A stretch of DNA of 64,000 bases from NCBI RefSeq assembly GCF_044761985.1, contig NZ_JBIWDK010000002.1, positions 434,001 through 498,000 of the forward strand, read 5' to 3'. Under the pieces are notes generated by a model. It was not told the origin of the DNA, ran no database searches, and saw only the letters and a list, made by a program, of their open reading frames with translations. The position numbers and the translations under genes are program-made. Source of the stretch: Peribacillus sp044761985 (lineage in GTDB: Bacteria > Bacillota > Bacilli > Bacillales > DSM-1321). Below are positions 1 to 9,312 of this stretch, piece by piece (the stretch's first letter is position 1; every line of letters begins with the position of its first letter).

Positions 1-666
1 CACCATTTTATTATAGAATTTCGGCGATTCTTTATCCCATGGGCTAGACACACTTTTCAAGTAGGGAAACTCTGCTTGCCAATATTCCTCGGAATTCTCC
101 GTATACCCATTGCTTGTCGAAAAGAAGGTAGCGGTAATCGGTTTTCCATCATAGGTCAATATCTTGCCTTCCGTTGCCTTAATGGCTTTATCTATCTTTT
201 TCATTTTCCATTTATAATCAGAGCCCCATTGTTTCTTCAGCTCGTTATTATTCTTATACACTTGGTGCATTACCGTATCCCCTACATCAGCTCCTTTTGG
301 CAACCCCCGGCGATTATTGCTCATCAACTGATTCACGATGTAGGTCCTTGCCGTCAATGCTTGCGCCTTCAACGCTTCTTCCTCAAAATCCGCGGGCATC
401 TCTGCTGCCACAACACCAGATAGATATGTTTCAAGTGGAAGCTTTTGAATCTTTTGGGTAGCCGTCCGGTACACGGCCACATCAATGGAACTCATTTTAT
501 TTGCAGCCACTTCTTTTCCTTCTTCCTTCTCTTTTTTCTCTAATTGTTCGGCTAACTTCCCACTTGTTACATCATTGGAAAACGGAAGCACAAGCACTGC
601 TGGAATCATGATAATGACGAATGCTACAGCTATGGATAGTACAATCACAGGTTTCATTGCTTTCAA
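1..666 (-). CDS. spoIID: Stage II sporulation protein D, peptidoglycan lytic transglycosylase (partial, C-terminus outside window)
   Basis: SpoIID is the mother-cell lytic transglycosylase that works with SpoIIP and SpoIIM to thin septal peptidoglycan during engulfment. The visible 222 codons begin with one membrane anchor (about residues 4-26). The SpoIID signature follows: LPLETYLSGVVAAEMP, then EALKAQALTARTYIV, and ITATFFSTSNGYTENSEEYW. The 3' end runs off the left edge. I place the start at a TTG (666), because GGGAGG lies 9 nt upstream of it. The in-frame ATG three codons later (657) would sit 18 nt from that Shine-Dalgarno. The gene follows murAA and its terminator, as in B. subtilis, and has its own sigma-E-type promoter at 738-767. 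Identification rests on motif and synteny and is firm; the exact start is less so. Confidence 0.93.
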   Translation of the reverse strand, partial: MKAMKPVIVLSIAVAFVIIMIPAVLVLPFSNDVTSGKLAEQLEKKEKEEGKEVAANKMSSIDVAVYRTATQKIQKLPLETYLSGVVAAEMPADFEEEALKAQALTARTYIVNQLMSNNRRGLPKGADVGDTVMHQVYKNNNELKKQWGSDYKWKMKKIDKAIKATEGKILTYDGKPITATFFSTSNGYTENSEEYWQAEFPYLKSVSSPWDKESPKFYNKMV

Positions 667-737
667 ATTCCTGGGCCTCCCTACACTTGTTCTCTGCTTT
701 TTTACAAATTAAATCCAGCAGGTTTCTCTACATGATA

Positions 738-767
738 AATGTATGTCGAAGGACAAGCTTTTATGAA
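738..767 (-). promoter_or_regulatory. Candidate sigma-E promoter of spoIID
   Basis: On the minus strand a TTCATAAA -35 element (767-760) is followed after 14 nt by CATACATT (745-738). This agrees well with the sigma-E pattern (ATA-type -35, 14 bp, CATAcaaT -10). It lies about 70 nt upstream of the spoIID start and downstream of the murAA terminator. spoIID is a classical sigma-E gene in B. subtilis, so sequence and expectation agree. Promoter activity itself is inferred. Confidence 0.7.
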
Positions 768-817
768 TAGAAAAGTGTCAGGTGCCCAGGTTAGCTTTCC
801 TTATCCCAGCACACAAC

Positions 818-860
818 AAAAAACCCATTCGGGCTTCAATGAATGAAGCCCGAATGGGTT
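818..860 (-). terminator. Rho-independent terminator after murAA
   Basis: A near-perfect 17-bp inverted repeat (arms AACCCATTCGGGCTTCA and its complement) is followed on the minus strand by a T run at 823-818. It sits 14 nt past the murAA stop and separates murAA from the spoIID promoter. Confidence 0.9.
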
Positions 861-873
861 CTAATAAGTAATC

Positions 874-2175
874 TTAAGCGTTTAAATCCGCTATCGTTTT
901 TGTTTCTGCTGGAACCTCTTCATTAACACGTTCCACATCAGCACCCAATGATGCTAATTTGCCATGGAAATTCACGTATCCTCTGTCAAGATGCTTTAAT
1001 TCTGTAACACGGGTAATGCCCTCTGCAACCAATCCAGTCAGGATAAGCGCAGCAGCAGCACGCAAGTCAGTGGCAGAAACTTCTGCACCTTGAAGGTTGG
1101 TTGGCCCGTTAACAATAACAGAACGACCTTCTATTTTAACATTGGCATTCATGCGACGGAATTCTTCAACATGCATGAAACGGTTCTCGAAGACGGTCTC
1201 CGTGATCATACTTGTTCCTTCAGCACGCAATAATAATGCCATCATCTGTGATTGCATATCAGTCGGGAAACCAGGATGGGGCATTGTTTTAATATCAATG
1301 GCCTTCAAGGTTTTAGGACCGATTACACGCAATCCATCTTGTTCTTCGATGATCGTAACACCCATCTCTTCCATTTTGGCAATGAGGGACGTAAGATGTT
1401 CAGGAACGGCACCTTGAACAAGAACGTTACCACCAGTAAGTGCAGCAGCAGTCATAAATGTTCCAGCCTCGATGCGGTCAGGTATAATTGAATGTTCAGC
1501 ACCATATAATTTATGGACACCTTCGATTTTCAATGTACCTGTACCAGCGCCTTTAACTTTGGCACCCATTTTATTAAGGAAATTAGCTAGATCCACGATT
1601 TCAGGCTCTTTTGCCACGTTTTCCAGAATAGTCGTACCTTCAGCAAGTGTCGCTGCCATCATGATATTTTCAGTGGCACCTACGCTTGGGAAATCAAGAT
1701 ACACTCTTGCTCCCTTAAGTCTGCCATCTACCTCAGCGTCAATGAAACCATTGCCGACCTTCACTTTTGCTCCCATCGCTTCAAAGCCTTTTAAATGCTG
1801 ATCGATAGGACGGGAACCGATGGCACAACCACCCGGTAAAGCAACGCGGGCCCGGCCATTCCTTGCTAATAATGATCCCATTACTAAAACGGAAGCTCTC
1901 ATTTTACGTACATATTCAAATGGTGCTTCGTCTAATAACTCTCTTGATGCATCTACAGTTACTTGATTATCTTGAAAGGCAACATCTGTGTTTAAGTTGC
2001 GCAATACTTCGTTGATTGTATATACATCGGAGAGCGTAGGAACGTCTTTAATGATACTTTTCCCATCACTTGCTAATAATGTTGCAGCGATAACTGGCAA
2101 AACGGCGTTTTTAGCACCTTCTACTTTAACTGTCCCGCTAAGCCTGTTGCCGCCGCGGACGATGATTTTTTCCAA
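874..2175 (-). CDS. murAA: UDP-N-acetylglucosamine 1-carboxyvinyltransferase 1
   Basis: MurA transfers enolpyruvate from PEP to UDP-GlcNAc, the first committed cytoplasmic step of peptidoglycan synthesis and the fosfomycin target. The 433-residue protein has the full two-lobed EPSP-synthase fold. The substrate-binding KN pair is at 22-23, and the catalytic Cys117 is in PGGCAIGSRPIDQH, so it should be fosfomycin sensitive. The start is a TTG (2175) with GGAGGGG 7 nt upstream. Neighbours ywzB-ywmB-murAA-spoIID match B. subtilis murAA. A second paralogue, murAB, lies at 40289-41572; Gram-positives of low GC usually carry both. Copy assignment is by synteny. Confidence 0.97.
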   Translation of the reverse strand: MEKIIVRGGNRLSGTVKVEGAKNAVLPVIAATLLASDGKSIIKDVPTLSDVYTINEVLRNLNTDVAFQDNQVTVDASRELLDEAPFEYVRKMRASVLVMGSLLARNGRARVALPGGCAIGSRPIDQHLKGFEAMGAKVKVGNGFIDAEVDGRLKGARVYLDFPSVGATENIMMAATLAEGTTILENVAKEPEIVDLANFLNKMGAKVKGAGTGTLKIEGVHKLYGAEHSIIPDRIEAGTFMTAAALTGGNVLVQGAVPEHLTSLIAKMEEMGVTIIEEQDGLRVIGPKTLKAIDIKTMPHPGFPTDMQSQMMALLLRAEGTSMITETVFENRFMHVEEFRRMNANVKIEGRSVIVNGPTNLQGAEVSATDLRAAAALILTGLVAEGITRVTELKHLDRGYVNFHGKLASLGADVERVNEEVPAETKTIADLNA

Positions 2176-2207
2176 AAGTATTCCCCTCCGCGTCCATTTT
2201 CTCTATA

Positions 2208-2957
2208 TTAATATTCAAACGTTATGATTGGTGTGCCAATTACAAAGTTCGTCCGGTCACCCAATCCTTCTGTCCGTAGCCCAAACTGCAAATTTAATTT
2301 TTCTTTAGTCAAAGGTTGTTTAAACAAAGTTGAATGTGCAGATATAGATGTAAAGTTTGTTTCATGCACACTCTCAATTTCCCTCGCTTGGAACTTATCT
2401 AACAGGCTTTCGGTTTTAGAGTTTAAAATCGAATCCATATTATCATTGATAGACCCCGTAATACAAGAAAAAATTGAAGGAGTTCCCTTAAATATGTCAT
2501 TCACTCTATTTTGGTACGTACTGGTAAAGTAAGCAGGGTAGCCTTCCTTCCATTCTTGTCCCTTGACTTCGTAAATGACATAGGTAACTTTATCAGATTC
2601 ATCCTCGGTTGTCATCAATTTAATAGACTCCGTCAAGCCCGAATCGGCATGGTAAAGTAACGCCTCAGCCTTCTGTGCGGAAGCGCCGTCTTCCCGGTTC
2701 CAATCAAATTGAGGATATTTTCGTTTTAATGCGATCACTTCTCTTTCAAACTCTTGTTTAGTTGTGATCTCTTTATTTATCTCGCGCGCGTACACAGACC
2801 AATCTCCTATGTTTACCGCTTTATCTTGTTGCAGTAGCTCCACCAATTTAACTATATCGGCTTTACCTTTTGCCACAATTGTACTATTCCCAATTAAAAA
2901 CACCGTCAAACCAAGAATTACTATGTATAATAACATTTTTTTACTCTCTGCAAACAT
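2208..2957 (-). CDS. ywmB: YwmB family protein, exported or membrane-anchored
   Basis: This 249-residue protein has an N-terminal hydrophobic segment (about 8-24) that could be a signal peptide or anchor. The soluble part begins with a region rich in charged residues and ends in a beta-rich stretch around FGLRTEGLGDRTNFVIGTPIITFEY. Its place directly upstream of murAA and next to ywzB, and its length, match B. subtilis YwmB. The function is not established. The ATG at 2957 has a GGGAGGG-like Shine-Dalgarno 7 nt upstream. It ends 32 nt before murAA, so the two are probably co-transcribed. Confidence 0.85.
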   Translation of the reverse strand: MFAESKKMLLYIVILGLTVFLIGNSTIVAKGKADIVKLVELLQQDKAVNIGDWSVYAREINKEITTKQEFEREVIALKRKYPQFDWNREDGASAQKAEALLYHADSGLTESIKLMTTEDESDKVTYVIYEVKGQEWKEGYPAYFTSTYQNRVNDIFKGTPSIFSCITGSINDNMDSILNSKTESLLDKFQAREIESVHETNFTSISAHSTLFKQPLTKEKLNLQFGLRTEGLGDRTNFVIGTPIITFEY

Positions 2958-3121
2958 GTTAAATCCCTCCCCTTTAAAGCATTATTTCCAAAAAAGGAGA
3001 GTTCATACTTTTTATTTCCTGACATTTGATGATGCTTTCTGCTAATGCTATAAAAATCAGTAGAATAATGGCGAATACAAGAAGAATCATATTTTGCTAT
3101 ACATGAAATCTTATAGCTTAT

Positions 3122-3364
3122 TTAATCATCGCTAAACATATATGGAAGTTGGTTAGCAAGTCCTAGGTAGTCAAGGAAGAAATCACTCACAACAGAACCA
3201 ATGGCCACCGTCAATAAAATATAAAGTACCCTAGCCTTAATGACCGAATTGGATCTTAATATCTTATCAAAATGTAGAGCCTGCAGAGCCCACCATGTAA
3301 CTGCGATGAAGAACAAGTGGGAAATGATACCTAGCAAGGCCTGCTGTCCCATTGTTGAAAACAT
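3122..3364 (-). CDS. ywzB: DUF1146 small membrane protein YwzB
   Basis: This is an 80-residue protein with two predicted membrane helices (about residues 9-27 and 45-65), ending in YLGLANQLPYMFSDD. Size, topology and position upstream of ywmB-murAA match the DUF1146/YwzB family, whose function is unknown. A longer reading to 3397 exists, but AGGAGG (3377-3372) is 7 nt from the ATG at 3364, which fixes that start. It lies downstream of the nuo operon and probably has its own promoter. Confidence 0.85.
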   Translation of the reverse strand: MFSTMGQQALLGIISHLFFIAVTWWALQALHFDKILRSNSVIKARVLYILLTVAIGSVVSDFFLDYLGLANQLPYMFSDD

Positions 3365-3468
3365 GTACATACCTCCTAAAAGACACCCGTCTTTCATTCT
3401 ATCACAAATCCCCTTTAAATTTGGAATTTAAAAGGAAAAATCGTGAAAAATCTTTCAGAATTGAAAGA

Positions 3469-3499
3469 CAGAGACTGTATCCATTGGAACCAGCCTCTG
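3469..3499 (-). terminator. Possible terminator at the end of the nuo operon
   Basis: An imperfect stem (CAGAGgCTG pairing with cAGtCTCTG) lies 15-45 nt past the nuoN stop and is followed on the minus strand by the short pyrimidine run TCTTTC. It is weaker than the other terminators here. Confidence 0.45.
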
Positions 3500-3513
3500 A
3501 TAAAGGCATTATA

Positions 3514-5046
3514 TCACTCACTTGAAATAAAGTCTTTAAAATCCCCAAAATGGTTATGCAGGAAATCAAAGGCAAGATTAGGAGCTAATCCAAATAGGAT
3601 CGTGCCGCCTATACAAACCATTATAACGATGGACAAACCCGAACGCACCTTTATTAACTTACCGGAATGGTCCGGCCGGAAAAAGACTTGGACCAATAAT
3701 CCAAAGTAATAGACATAGGACACGATTGTTGCCGCAATCATGATCCCTGCAAGGACATAATGTCCCGGTTCCGTAATGAAGGCGCCGAGAAAGATATTCA
3801 GTTTGCCAATAAAGCCTGCCGTTCCCGGGATGCCTGCCAATGAGAGGATAAACACGGTAAAGGCTATGGACAGATATGGTGACTTCTTCCCTAGCCCCGC
3901 AAGGATACTGATGTCCTCTGAACCGCTACGGATCGAGAGCACTTGAATAATTGCAAAAGCACCAATGTTCATCAGTGTATAAGCAAGTAAGTAAAACCAG
4001 ACTGTATCCATCAAGAAGTACCCACCGCCCAATGTGGTTACGGCTACAAGAAGGTATCCTGCATGGGCGATACTCGAATAAGCGAATAACCGTTTTAAAT
4101 TTTGCTGTCTTAATGCAATCACATTCCCTACGATCATCGTCACCGCTGACACTAAAGCGATATATCCACTGTTTTTCTCGAAAAAGTCGAATGCCCCGAG
4201 AGTATCCCCAGGTGCAGCCAAGAATAAGGAGAGAAAAATACGCAGAAGGATTACAAATCCAGCTGTTTTCGAGATGACGCTTAAAAAGGCGGTGACGGGC
4301 GTAGGTGCCCCTTCGTAAACATCCGGAGCCCACATGTGAAAGGGGGTAGCGGCAATTTTAAAAGATAAACCGATGAAAACCATGAAGAACGCGAGCCCCG
4401 TAATGTAGAGCAGTTGACCATCTGTCATGCCTGCCATCGTTCTGCTCATTTCCCCCAGATTCACCGATCCCGTCACACCATACAAATAACTCATGCCAAA
4501 CAGAGTGATGGCTGTAGAGATCCCTCCATTAATTACATATTTCATGGCCGCTTCATTGGACTTCGTATTTTGTTTACGTATGCCCGATAATATATAGGAA
4601 GAAAGTGATAGCAACTCCAGGCCAACAAATAACGTGATCAAGTCCCCACTTGATGTCATGATCATTGCTCCAAGCAACGCCGCCAGGAACAGATAATAAA
4701 ATTCCCCGCGATGCTCCTTCAACCCTTCCTTGGGCTCATAGCTCTCTGCAAGCAGGATGATTAACCCCGCTCCTAACAGTAAGATTAGCTTAAACGCTTT
4801 TGCAAAAGAATCTAACCGAAAAGTATCGGATAAGATACTTACCGTTTCAAAAGAAAACAAACTTATCAAGGAGAAAAAGGCCAGTATGATACCGGTAAGG
4901 GCCAACCAGGCCAGCTTTCTCCGATTAAAATGCTTCGGCCAGAATAAGTCCAATATGGAAAGGGCCATCGCCGTTCCAAGGATGACGAATTCCGGCATCA
5001 TCGCTCCCCAATGATATGAAAGCATCGTATTCCAATCCATCTTCAT
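3514..5046 (-). CDS. nuoN: NADH-quinone oxidoreductase subunit N
   Basis: NuoN is one of three antiporter-like proton-pumping subunits in the membrane arm of Complex I. The 510-residue protein is almost wholly hydrophobic, with about 14 helices. It carries the proton-antiporter core, including the block LFVGLELLSLSSYILSG with its conserved Glu and FKIAATPFHMWAPDVYEGAP with the conserved Lys and His. It is the last gene of the nuo operon; its ATG overlaps the nuoM stop by 4 nt (ATGA), which indicates translational coupling. An in-frame ATG two codons on (5040) is an alternative start. Confidence 0.97.
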   Translation of the reverse strand: MKMDWNTMLSYHWGAMMPEFVILGTAMALSILDLFWPKHFNRRKLAWLALTGIILAFFSLISLFSFETVSILSDTFRLDSFAKAFKLILLLGAGLIILLAESYEPKEGLKEHRGEFYYLFLAALLGAMIMTSSGDLITLFVGLELLSLSSYILSGIRKQNTKSNEAAMKYVINGGISTAITLFGMSYLYGVTGSVNLGEMSRTMAGMTDGQLLYITGLAFFMVFIGLSFKIAATPFHMWAPDVYEGAPTPVTAFLSVISKTAGFVILLRIFLSLFLAAPGDTLGAFDFFEKNSGYIALVSAVTMIVGNVIALRQQNLKRLFAYSSIAHAGYLLVAVTTLGGGYFLMDTVWFYLLAYTLMNIGAFAIIQVLSIRSGSEDISILAGLGKKSPYLSIAFTVFILSLAGIPGTAGFIGKLNIFLGAFITEPGHYVLAGIMIAATIVSYVYYFGLLVQVFFRPDHSGKLIKVRSGLSIVIMVCIGGTILFGLAPNLAFDFLHNHFGDFKDFISSE

Positions 5047-6566
5047 CGCCCCCCTACGGCTAGCATGATTGCGTCAATCGTTCCTTGAAGAGGCCTGCCG
5101 AGTAGATTCGGATATATACCGATCGCTATAATTAAGCCGAGAAGCACTGCCGTCGGTACCATTTCCTTACCCTTAAGATCATATATCTCTTTCTCTATTA
5201 AGCTATTATCCTTGCCGAATGTCATCGTCAGGACAGCCCTCAAGACGTAGATAGCTGTTAAGATGAGACCGATGGCGCCAATTGCAGCAAGCACCGGCTG
5301 GCTCTTAAATAAGCCAAGGAAGACCATGAATTCACTGATGAACCCTGACATGCCCGGCAAACCAAGAGAAGCCATCCCCCCGGCCAGCAGAAATCCGGAA
5401 AAGAGCGGCATCGACTTGGCTAGGCCTCCAAGCCGGTTAAGCACCGTCGTACCTGTCCGTTCATACAACACAGCAACCAAAAAGAATAGGAAAGCGGCAA
5501 TCAACCCGTGTGATACCACTTGAAAAATAGCCCCCTGCAAACCCGCTTCATTCAAGGCACCAAGCCCCATCATCACGATTCCCATATGTGAAACGGACGA
5601 ATAGGCTAAAACAAGCTTGAAATCTGTCTGCACTAACGCTAAGAAGGCACCATACAACAAGCTGATGACCCCAAAGAGAACAATGATGGAGGCAAGCGTT
5701 TGATATTGGTCTGGAAAGATTCCCATTCCAAACCGGATGATTCCGTAAGCGCCTATCTTCAAGAGAATCCCTGCATGGATCATGACAATCGACGGTGGCG
5801 CCTCGGCATGAACCCGCACCATCCAAGTATGGAAGGGAAACATGGGCAGTTTAATGGCAAAAGCAATCAGAAGGGCCAAGCATAGTCCATATTTCATCGA
5901 GCCGGAAACCGGTGCAAATAGAGATACACCACCCATTGTCATCATCTGTGTCAAAGCCGCGATATTCGTCGTACCTGTCCGGGCGAACAATATCAGAATC
6001 ACCACCAATAAAATGGCCGATCCTATTCCGTTATAGATCAAAAACTGATAAGAAGCTTTTTCTTTCTCAAGATATCCCCACTTGCCAATCAAGAAGAACG
6101 TCGGGACCAAGGTCATTTCAAAGAAGATGAAAAACAAGATGAGGTTTTCCGCCGTAAAGACGCCAAGCATCCCAATCTCTAAAAGCAAAAATAATAGGTA
6201 ATACCCTTTCCACTCCCTCTTTATGTAAAAGGATGCCAGGGCCGCCAAAGAGGAAATAATTGTCGTCAATAATAGAAAGACGAGGTTTAAACCATCCAGA
6301 CCCAATTCAAAATTCACCGCGAATAAATTTGGGTCATACATCGAAAGATTCCCAAATCGAATCCAGTTCACCTTGATGTCAAAAGAAGAGAGTGCTATCC
6401 CCGAATAGTACTGTACAAGTAAAAATAACGTCAGTATAAGGGGTGGCAGTGTCCCAAAGAAACCAAATTGCTTAATGGTCCTTTCCTCGGTTCTAGGCAT
6501 GAGGGCCACCATCACCATACCAAGCAGCGGGGAAGCCACCAACAATGTGAGTAAGTATACGTTCAT
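5043..6566 (-). CDS. nuoM: NADH-quinone oxidoreductase subunit M
   Basis: Antiporter-like membrane subunit of Complex I, 507 residues, with about 14 helices. Recognisable blocks are ILFFIFFEMTLVPTFFLIG, with the buried Glu of the proton channel, and KLPMFPFHTWMVRVHAEAPP. FKLVLAYSSVSHMGIVMMG is also typical. It overlaps nuoL by 4 nt at its start and nuoN by 4 nt at its end, so L, M and N are read as a coupled unit. It should lie between NuoN and NuoL in the membrane arm. No odd features. Confidence 0.97.
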   Translation of the reverse strand: MNVYLLTLLVASPLLGMVMVALMPRTEERTIKQFGFFGTLPPLILTLFLLVQYYSGIALSSFDIKVNWIRFGNLSMYDPNLFAVNFELGLDGLNLVFLLLTTIISSLAALASFYIKREWKGYYLLFLLLEIGMLGVFTAENLILFFIFFEMTLVPTFFLIGKWGYLEKEKASYQFLIYNGIGSAILLVVILILFARTGTTNIAALTQMMTMGGVSLFAPVSGSMKYGLCLALLIAFAIKLPMFPFHTWMVRVHAEAPPSIVMIHAGILLKIGAYGIIRFGMGIFPDQYQTLASIIVLFGVISLLYGAFLALVQTDFKLVLAYSSVSHMGIVMMGLGALNEAGLQGAIFQVVSHGLIAAFLFFLVAVLYERTGTTVLNRLGGLAKSMPLFSGFLLAGGMASLGLPGMSGFISEFMVFLGLFKSQPVLAAIGAIGLILTAIYVLRAVLTMTFGKDNSLIEKEIYDLKGKEMVPTAVLLGLIIAIGIYPNLLGRPLQGTIDAIMLAVGGR

Positions 6567-8434
6567 CTTAAATACCCCCCAGTGAACGCAAAGATGACCA
6601 TCAGAACCGCAAGTCCGAGAAAGGCTATAACGCCATATTGCTGTACCTGTCCCGTTTGAAGTTTAGCCCCCATTTTCCCTAAACCTTCTATGGAGTTACT
6701 CACTGTGGACACCAATCCTCCGATAATGAACTTTTCCATATAAGATAGAAACAAGCTAAAGCCTCTGGTAAGATAGCCTACGGTGAAGTAGTACATCACA
6801 TCTATGAAGTACTTATTATCTAAAACTCTATATATCATGGAGTCCTCTCCCACCAGCCAACTCCGTGATAGCGCCCTTTTTACGTAGATGAGATACGCCA
6901 GGAATATACCAGCAAGTGAAACGAGAATGGCCAACAACATGATCCAAACCGGTCCCTCATGATGACTGACGCCTAACAGCGATTCATTTCCATCGATGAG
7001 CCAGTCTCCAAGAAAGGCCCCAAACCATGGCGTTTGTATATATCCGCTGAGCACGGCAAGCACCGCAAGGACCATCATTGGAACCAACATGAAAGAAGAA
7101 GGATCTTCGACTTGATTGGCAGGACCACTTGATTCTCCGGCGAAAATCATGAAAAACAAACGGAACATATAAAAGGCCGTCAAAAAGGAGGTAATCAAAG
7201 CGAGCGTGAATAGAAAGTAGCTCCCATTCCCCCAGGCCGACATCAAGATTTCATCCTTACTGAAAAATCCTGATAAAAGGGGAAATCCCGATATCGAGAG
7301 CGTACCAATTAGGAACAACGGACCCGTTACCTTCAACTTCTTCCAAATTCCACCCATTTTTTCTGCATCCTGTGTATGTAAAGCATGAATAACACTACCT
7401 GCTGCCAAGAACAGCAAAGCTTTAAAGAAAGCATGGGTCATCAAATGAAACACCCCTGCGACATACCCCGCCGTGCCCAACGCCAGCATCATGAATCCAA
7501 GCTGGCTGATGGTTGAGTAGGCCAGCACTCGCTTCACGTCTTTTTGGACGAGAGCAATGCTAGCGGCGAAGATCGCGGTAAAGCCACCCGTCACGGCTAC
7601 GACCTGCATAGCTGCCGAACTTGCAAGAAACAGAGGAAACATCGTGGCTACCAAGTAAACGCCTGCCGCCACCATAGTTGCCGCATGGATCAAAGCGGAG
7701 ACCGGTGTGGGCCCTTCCATCGCGTCAGGAAGCCATGTGTGAAGTGGAAACTGTCCGGATTTCCCGACAGCCCCGATAAAAATCAGAATGGCGATTAGCG
7801 TCAACCTTCCCATCGAGATTTCCCCCGTTTGAACAGCTGAGAAAATATCCCCATATTCGAAGCTTCCAGTTTCCCAGAATAATAGAATAATTCCAATAAG
7901 AAGCCCCACATCGCCAATCCTGGTCATGATAAATGCTTTTTTTGCAGCGAGCTTTGCTTCCTGTTTATGAAAATAAAATCCGATTAATAGGAATGAGCCA
8001 ACTCCAACAAGCTCCCAGAAGATATATAGCTGCAGTAAATTAGGTGCTATGACAAGCCCAAGCATGGAAAAGGTAAAGAAACCAAGGTAAGCATAGAAAG
8101 TGGAAAACCGCTCTTCCCCTTTCATGTATTCCACCGAATAAATTTGAACAAGCAGACTCACCAGAGATACGACCACAAGCATCAAGGCATTCAGCTGATT
8201 GATTTCAAATCCTGCCGTGAGTTGCGTCCCACTGATAGAAAGCCAATCCATCGCCATCTTATAAGTAGGTCCCTGCAGCCGTTCCACCAAAACGATTACA
8301 GATAAAATGAACGATGTGAGTGTGAACAGTATTCCAATATAGGCGCCTTTTTCCCGCCACCGTCTACCGTATAAAAGCAGTAACACGAAAGAGACGAGTG
8401 GAAGGATCGGTATGACCCAAGCATTCTCCATCAT
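6563..8434 (-). CDS. nuoL: NADH-quinone oxidoreductase subunit L
   Basis: Distal antiporter-like subunit of Complex I, 623 residues, with about 15-16 helices. Conserved blocks include LQLYIFWELVGVGSFLLIGF with the channel Glu, GKSGQFPLHTWLPDAMEGPT, and DVKRVLAYSTISQLGFMMLA. The hydrophobic C-terminal region should hold the lateral helix that spans NuoM and NuoN. The start could be either ATG of the pair at 8434/8431; GGGG lies about 10 nt before the first. There is a 42-nt gap after nuoK, the widest of the membrane-arm genes. Confidence 0.97.
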   Translation of the reverse strand: MMENAWVIPILPLVSFVLLLLYGRRWREKGAYIGILFTLTSFILSVIVLVERLQGPTYKMAMDWLSISGTQLTAGFEINQLNALMLVVVSLVSLLVQIYSVEYMKGEERFSTFYAYLGFFTFSMLGLVIAPNLLQLYIFWELVGVGSFLLIGFYFHKQEAKLAAKKAFIMTRIGDVGLLIGIILLFWETGSFEYGDIFSAVQTGEISMGRLTLIAILIFIGAVGKSGQFPLHTWLPDAMEGPTPVSALIHAATMVAAGVYLVATMFPLFLASSAAMQVVAVTGGFTAIFAASIALVQKDVKRVLAYSTISQLGFMMLALGTAGYVAGVFHLMTHAFFKALLFLAAGSVIHALHTQDAEKMGGIWKKLKVTGPLFLIGTLSISGFPLLSGFFSKDEILMSAWGNGSYFLFTLALITSFLTAFYMFRLFFMIFAGESSGPANQVEDPSSFMLVPMMVLAVLAVLSGYIQTPWFGAFLGDWLIDGNESLLGVSHHEGPVWIMLLAILVSLAGIFLAYLIYVKRALSRSWLVGEDSMIYRVLDNKYFIDVMYYFTVGYLTRGFSLFLSYMEKFIIGGLVSTVSNSIEGLGKMGAKLQTGQVQQYGVIAFLGLAVLMVIFAFTGGYLR

Positions 8435-8476
8435 CGTATCAAATCCCCTTCTTCATACCTTCATTTGTATGAACCG

Positions 8477-8791
8477 TCAATGCTTCATCGTATCCATTTC
8501 ATCCACATTGACTGTTTTTCGATTTCGGTACAGAGCCATTAAAATGGCTAGCCCCACAGCCGCCTCGGCTGCAGCGATTGTAATCGTAAATAATGAAAAC
8601 ACCTGACCCGTAATAGACGGAGTTACCCCAAATTTACTGAAGGCAACCAGATTGACATTCGCGGCATTCAGCATCAGTTCAATCGATATCAAAACAATAA
8701 CTGCATTTCTTTTCGTCAAGGCACCGTATAGCCCGATGCAAAATAAAACGAGTGCCAAGACGAGGTAAGCAGACAAGGGAACACCTGTCAT
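8477..8791 (-). CDS. nuoK: NADH-quinone oxidoreductase subunit K
   Basis: Three-helix membrane subunit of Complex I (MrpC-like), 104 residues, the usual family length. The conserved membrane glutamates of the E-channel are visible in LISIELMLNAANVNLVAFS and in AAAEAAVGLAILM. Its ATG overlaps the nuoJ stop by 4 nt, consistent with coupled expression of J and K, which pack together next to NuoA and NuoH. Confidence 0.96.
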   Translation of the reverse strand: MTGVPLSAYLVLALVLFCIGLYGALTKRNAVIVLISIELMLNAANVNLVAFSKFGVTPSITGQVFSLFTITIAAAEAAVGLAILMALYRNRKTVNVDEMDTMKH

Positions 8792-9312
8792 AACTTGCCT
8801 CCCTCCTCTTCCTCATCATCTTTTTTTGCCAAGACTATGGCACCGACCAAAGCGACGAGCAGGAGCACGGAAAGCACTTCAAATGGAATCACATACTTTG
8901 AGAACAGCTCGATTCCGATTTGTTTCGTATTTTCCTCATGCAGAGTCGATGGCTGAACCGGTATATCCAGGTTGTAAATGCCTAGATAAACCACTAAGGC
9001 AAAGCCGGCAATCCCTAAGATCAAAAAGAACTTTCGCCAACCGTCCTTTGCCGGTTCCTCCTTTTCATGATGGCGCGTCAGCATGATTCCAAACAGCATC
9101 ACGATCGTAATCGCCCCGGAATAGATGAGGATTTGTACGACAGCGACAAATTCCGCCGATAAAAGCAAGTAAATGCCTGCAATGCTTAGGAATGTAAAGA
9201 CCAGTGCAACCACCATGTGCACCACTTTCGTTAACGTAATCAGCAGTACCCCGCCCACTATCGCGACGGTTGCCAAGCCGATAAAAGCAAGTAATTCACC
9301 AGACACACTCAT
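8788..9312 (-). CDS. nuoJ: NADH-quinone oxidoreductase subunit J
   Basis: Five-helix membrane subunit of Complex I, 174 residues. The motif EFVAVVQILIYSGAITIVMLF, with its pi-bulge helix, is diagnostic. The C-terminus is charged (KKDDEEEEGG). Both ends overlap neighbours by 4 nt: nuoI upstream and nuoK downstream. Confidence 0.95.
   Translation of the reverse strand: MSVSGELLAFIGLATVAIVGGVLLITLTKVVHMVVALVFTFLSIAGIYLLLSAEFVAVVQILIYSGAITIVMLFGIMLTRHHEKEEPAKDGWRKFFLILGIAGFALVVYLGIYNLDIPVQPSTLHEENTKQIGIELFSKYVIPFEVLSVLLLVALVGAIVLAKKDDEEEEGGKL

Noticed and set aside
485..712. Plus-strand frame opposite spoIID
   Set aside because: Shadow of the SpoIID N-terminus; composition fits antisense of its membrane segment.
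3926..4333. 135-codon minus frame inside nuoN
   Set aside because: Alternative frame of a certain gene; no membrane pattern or homology of its own.
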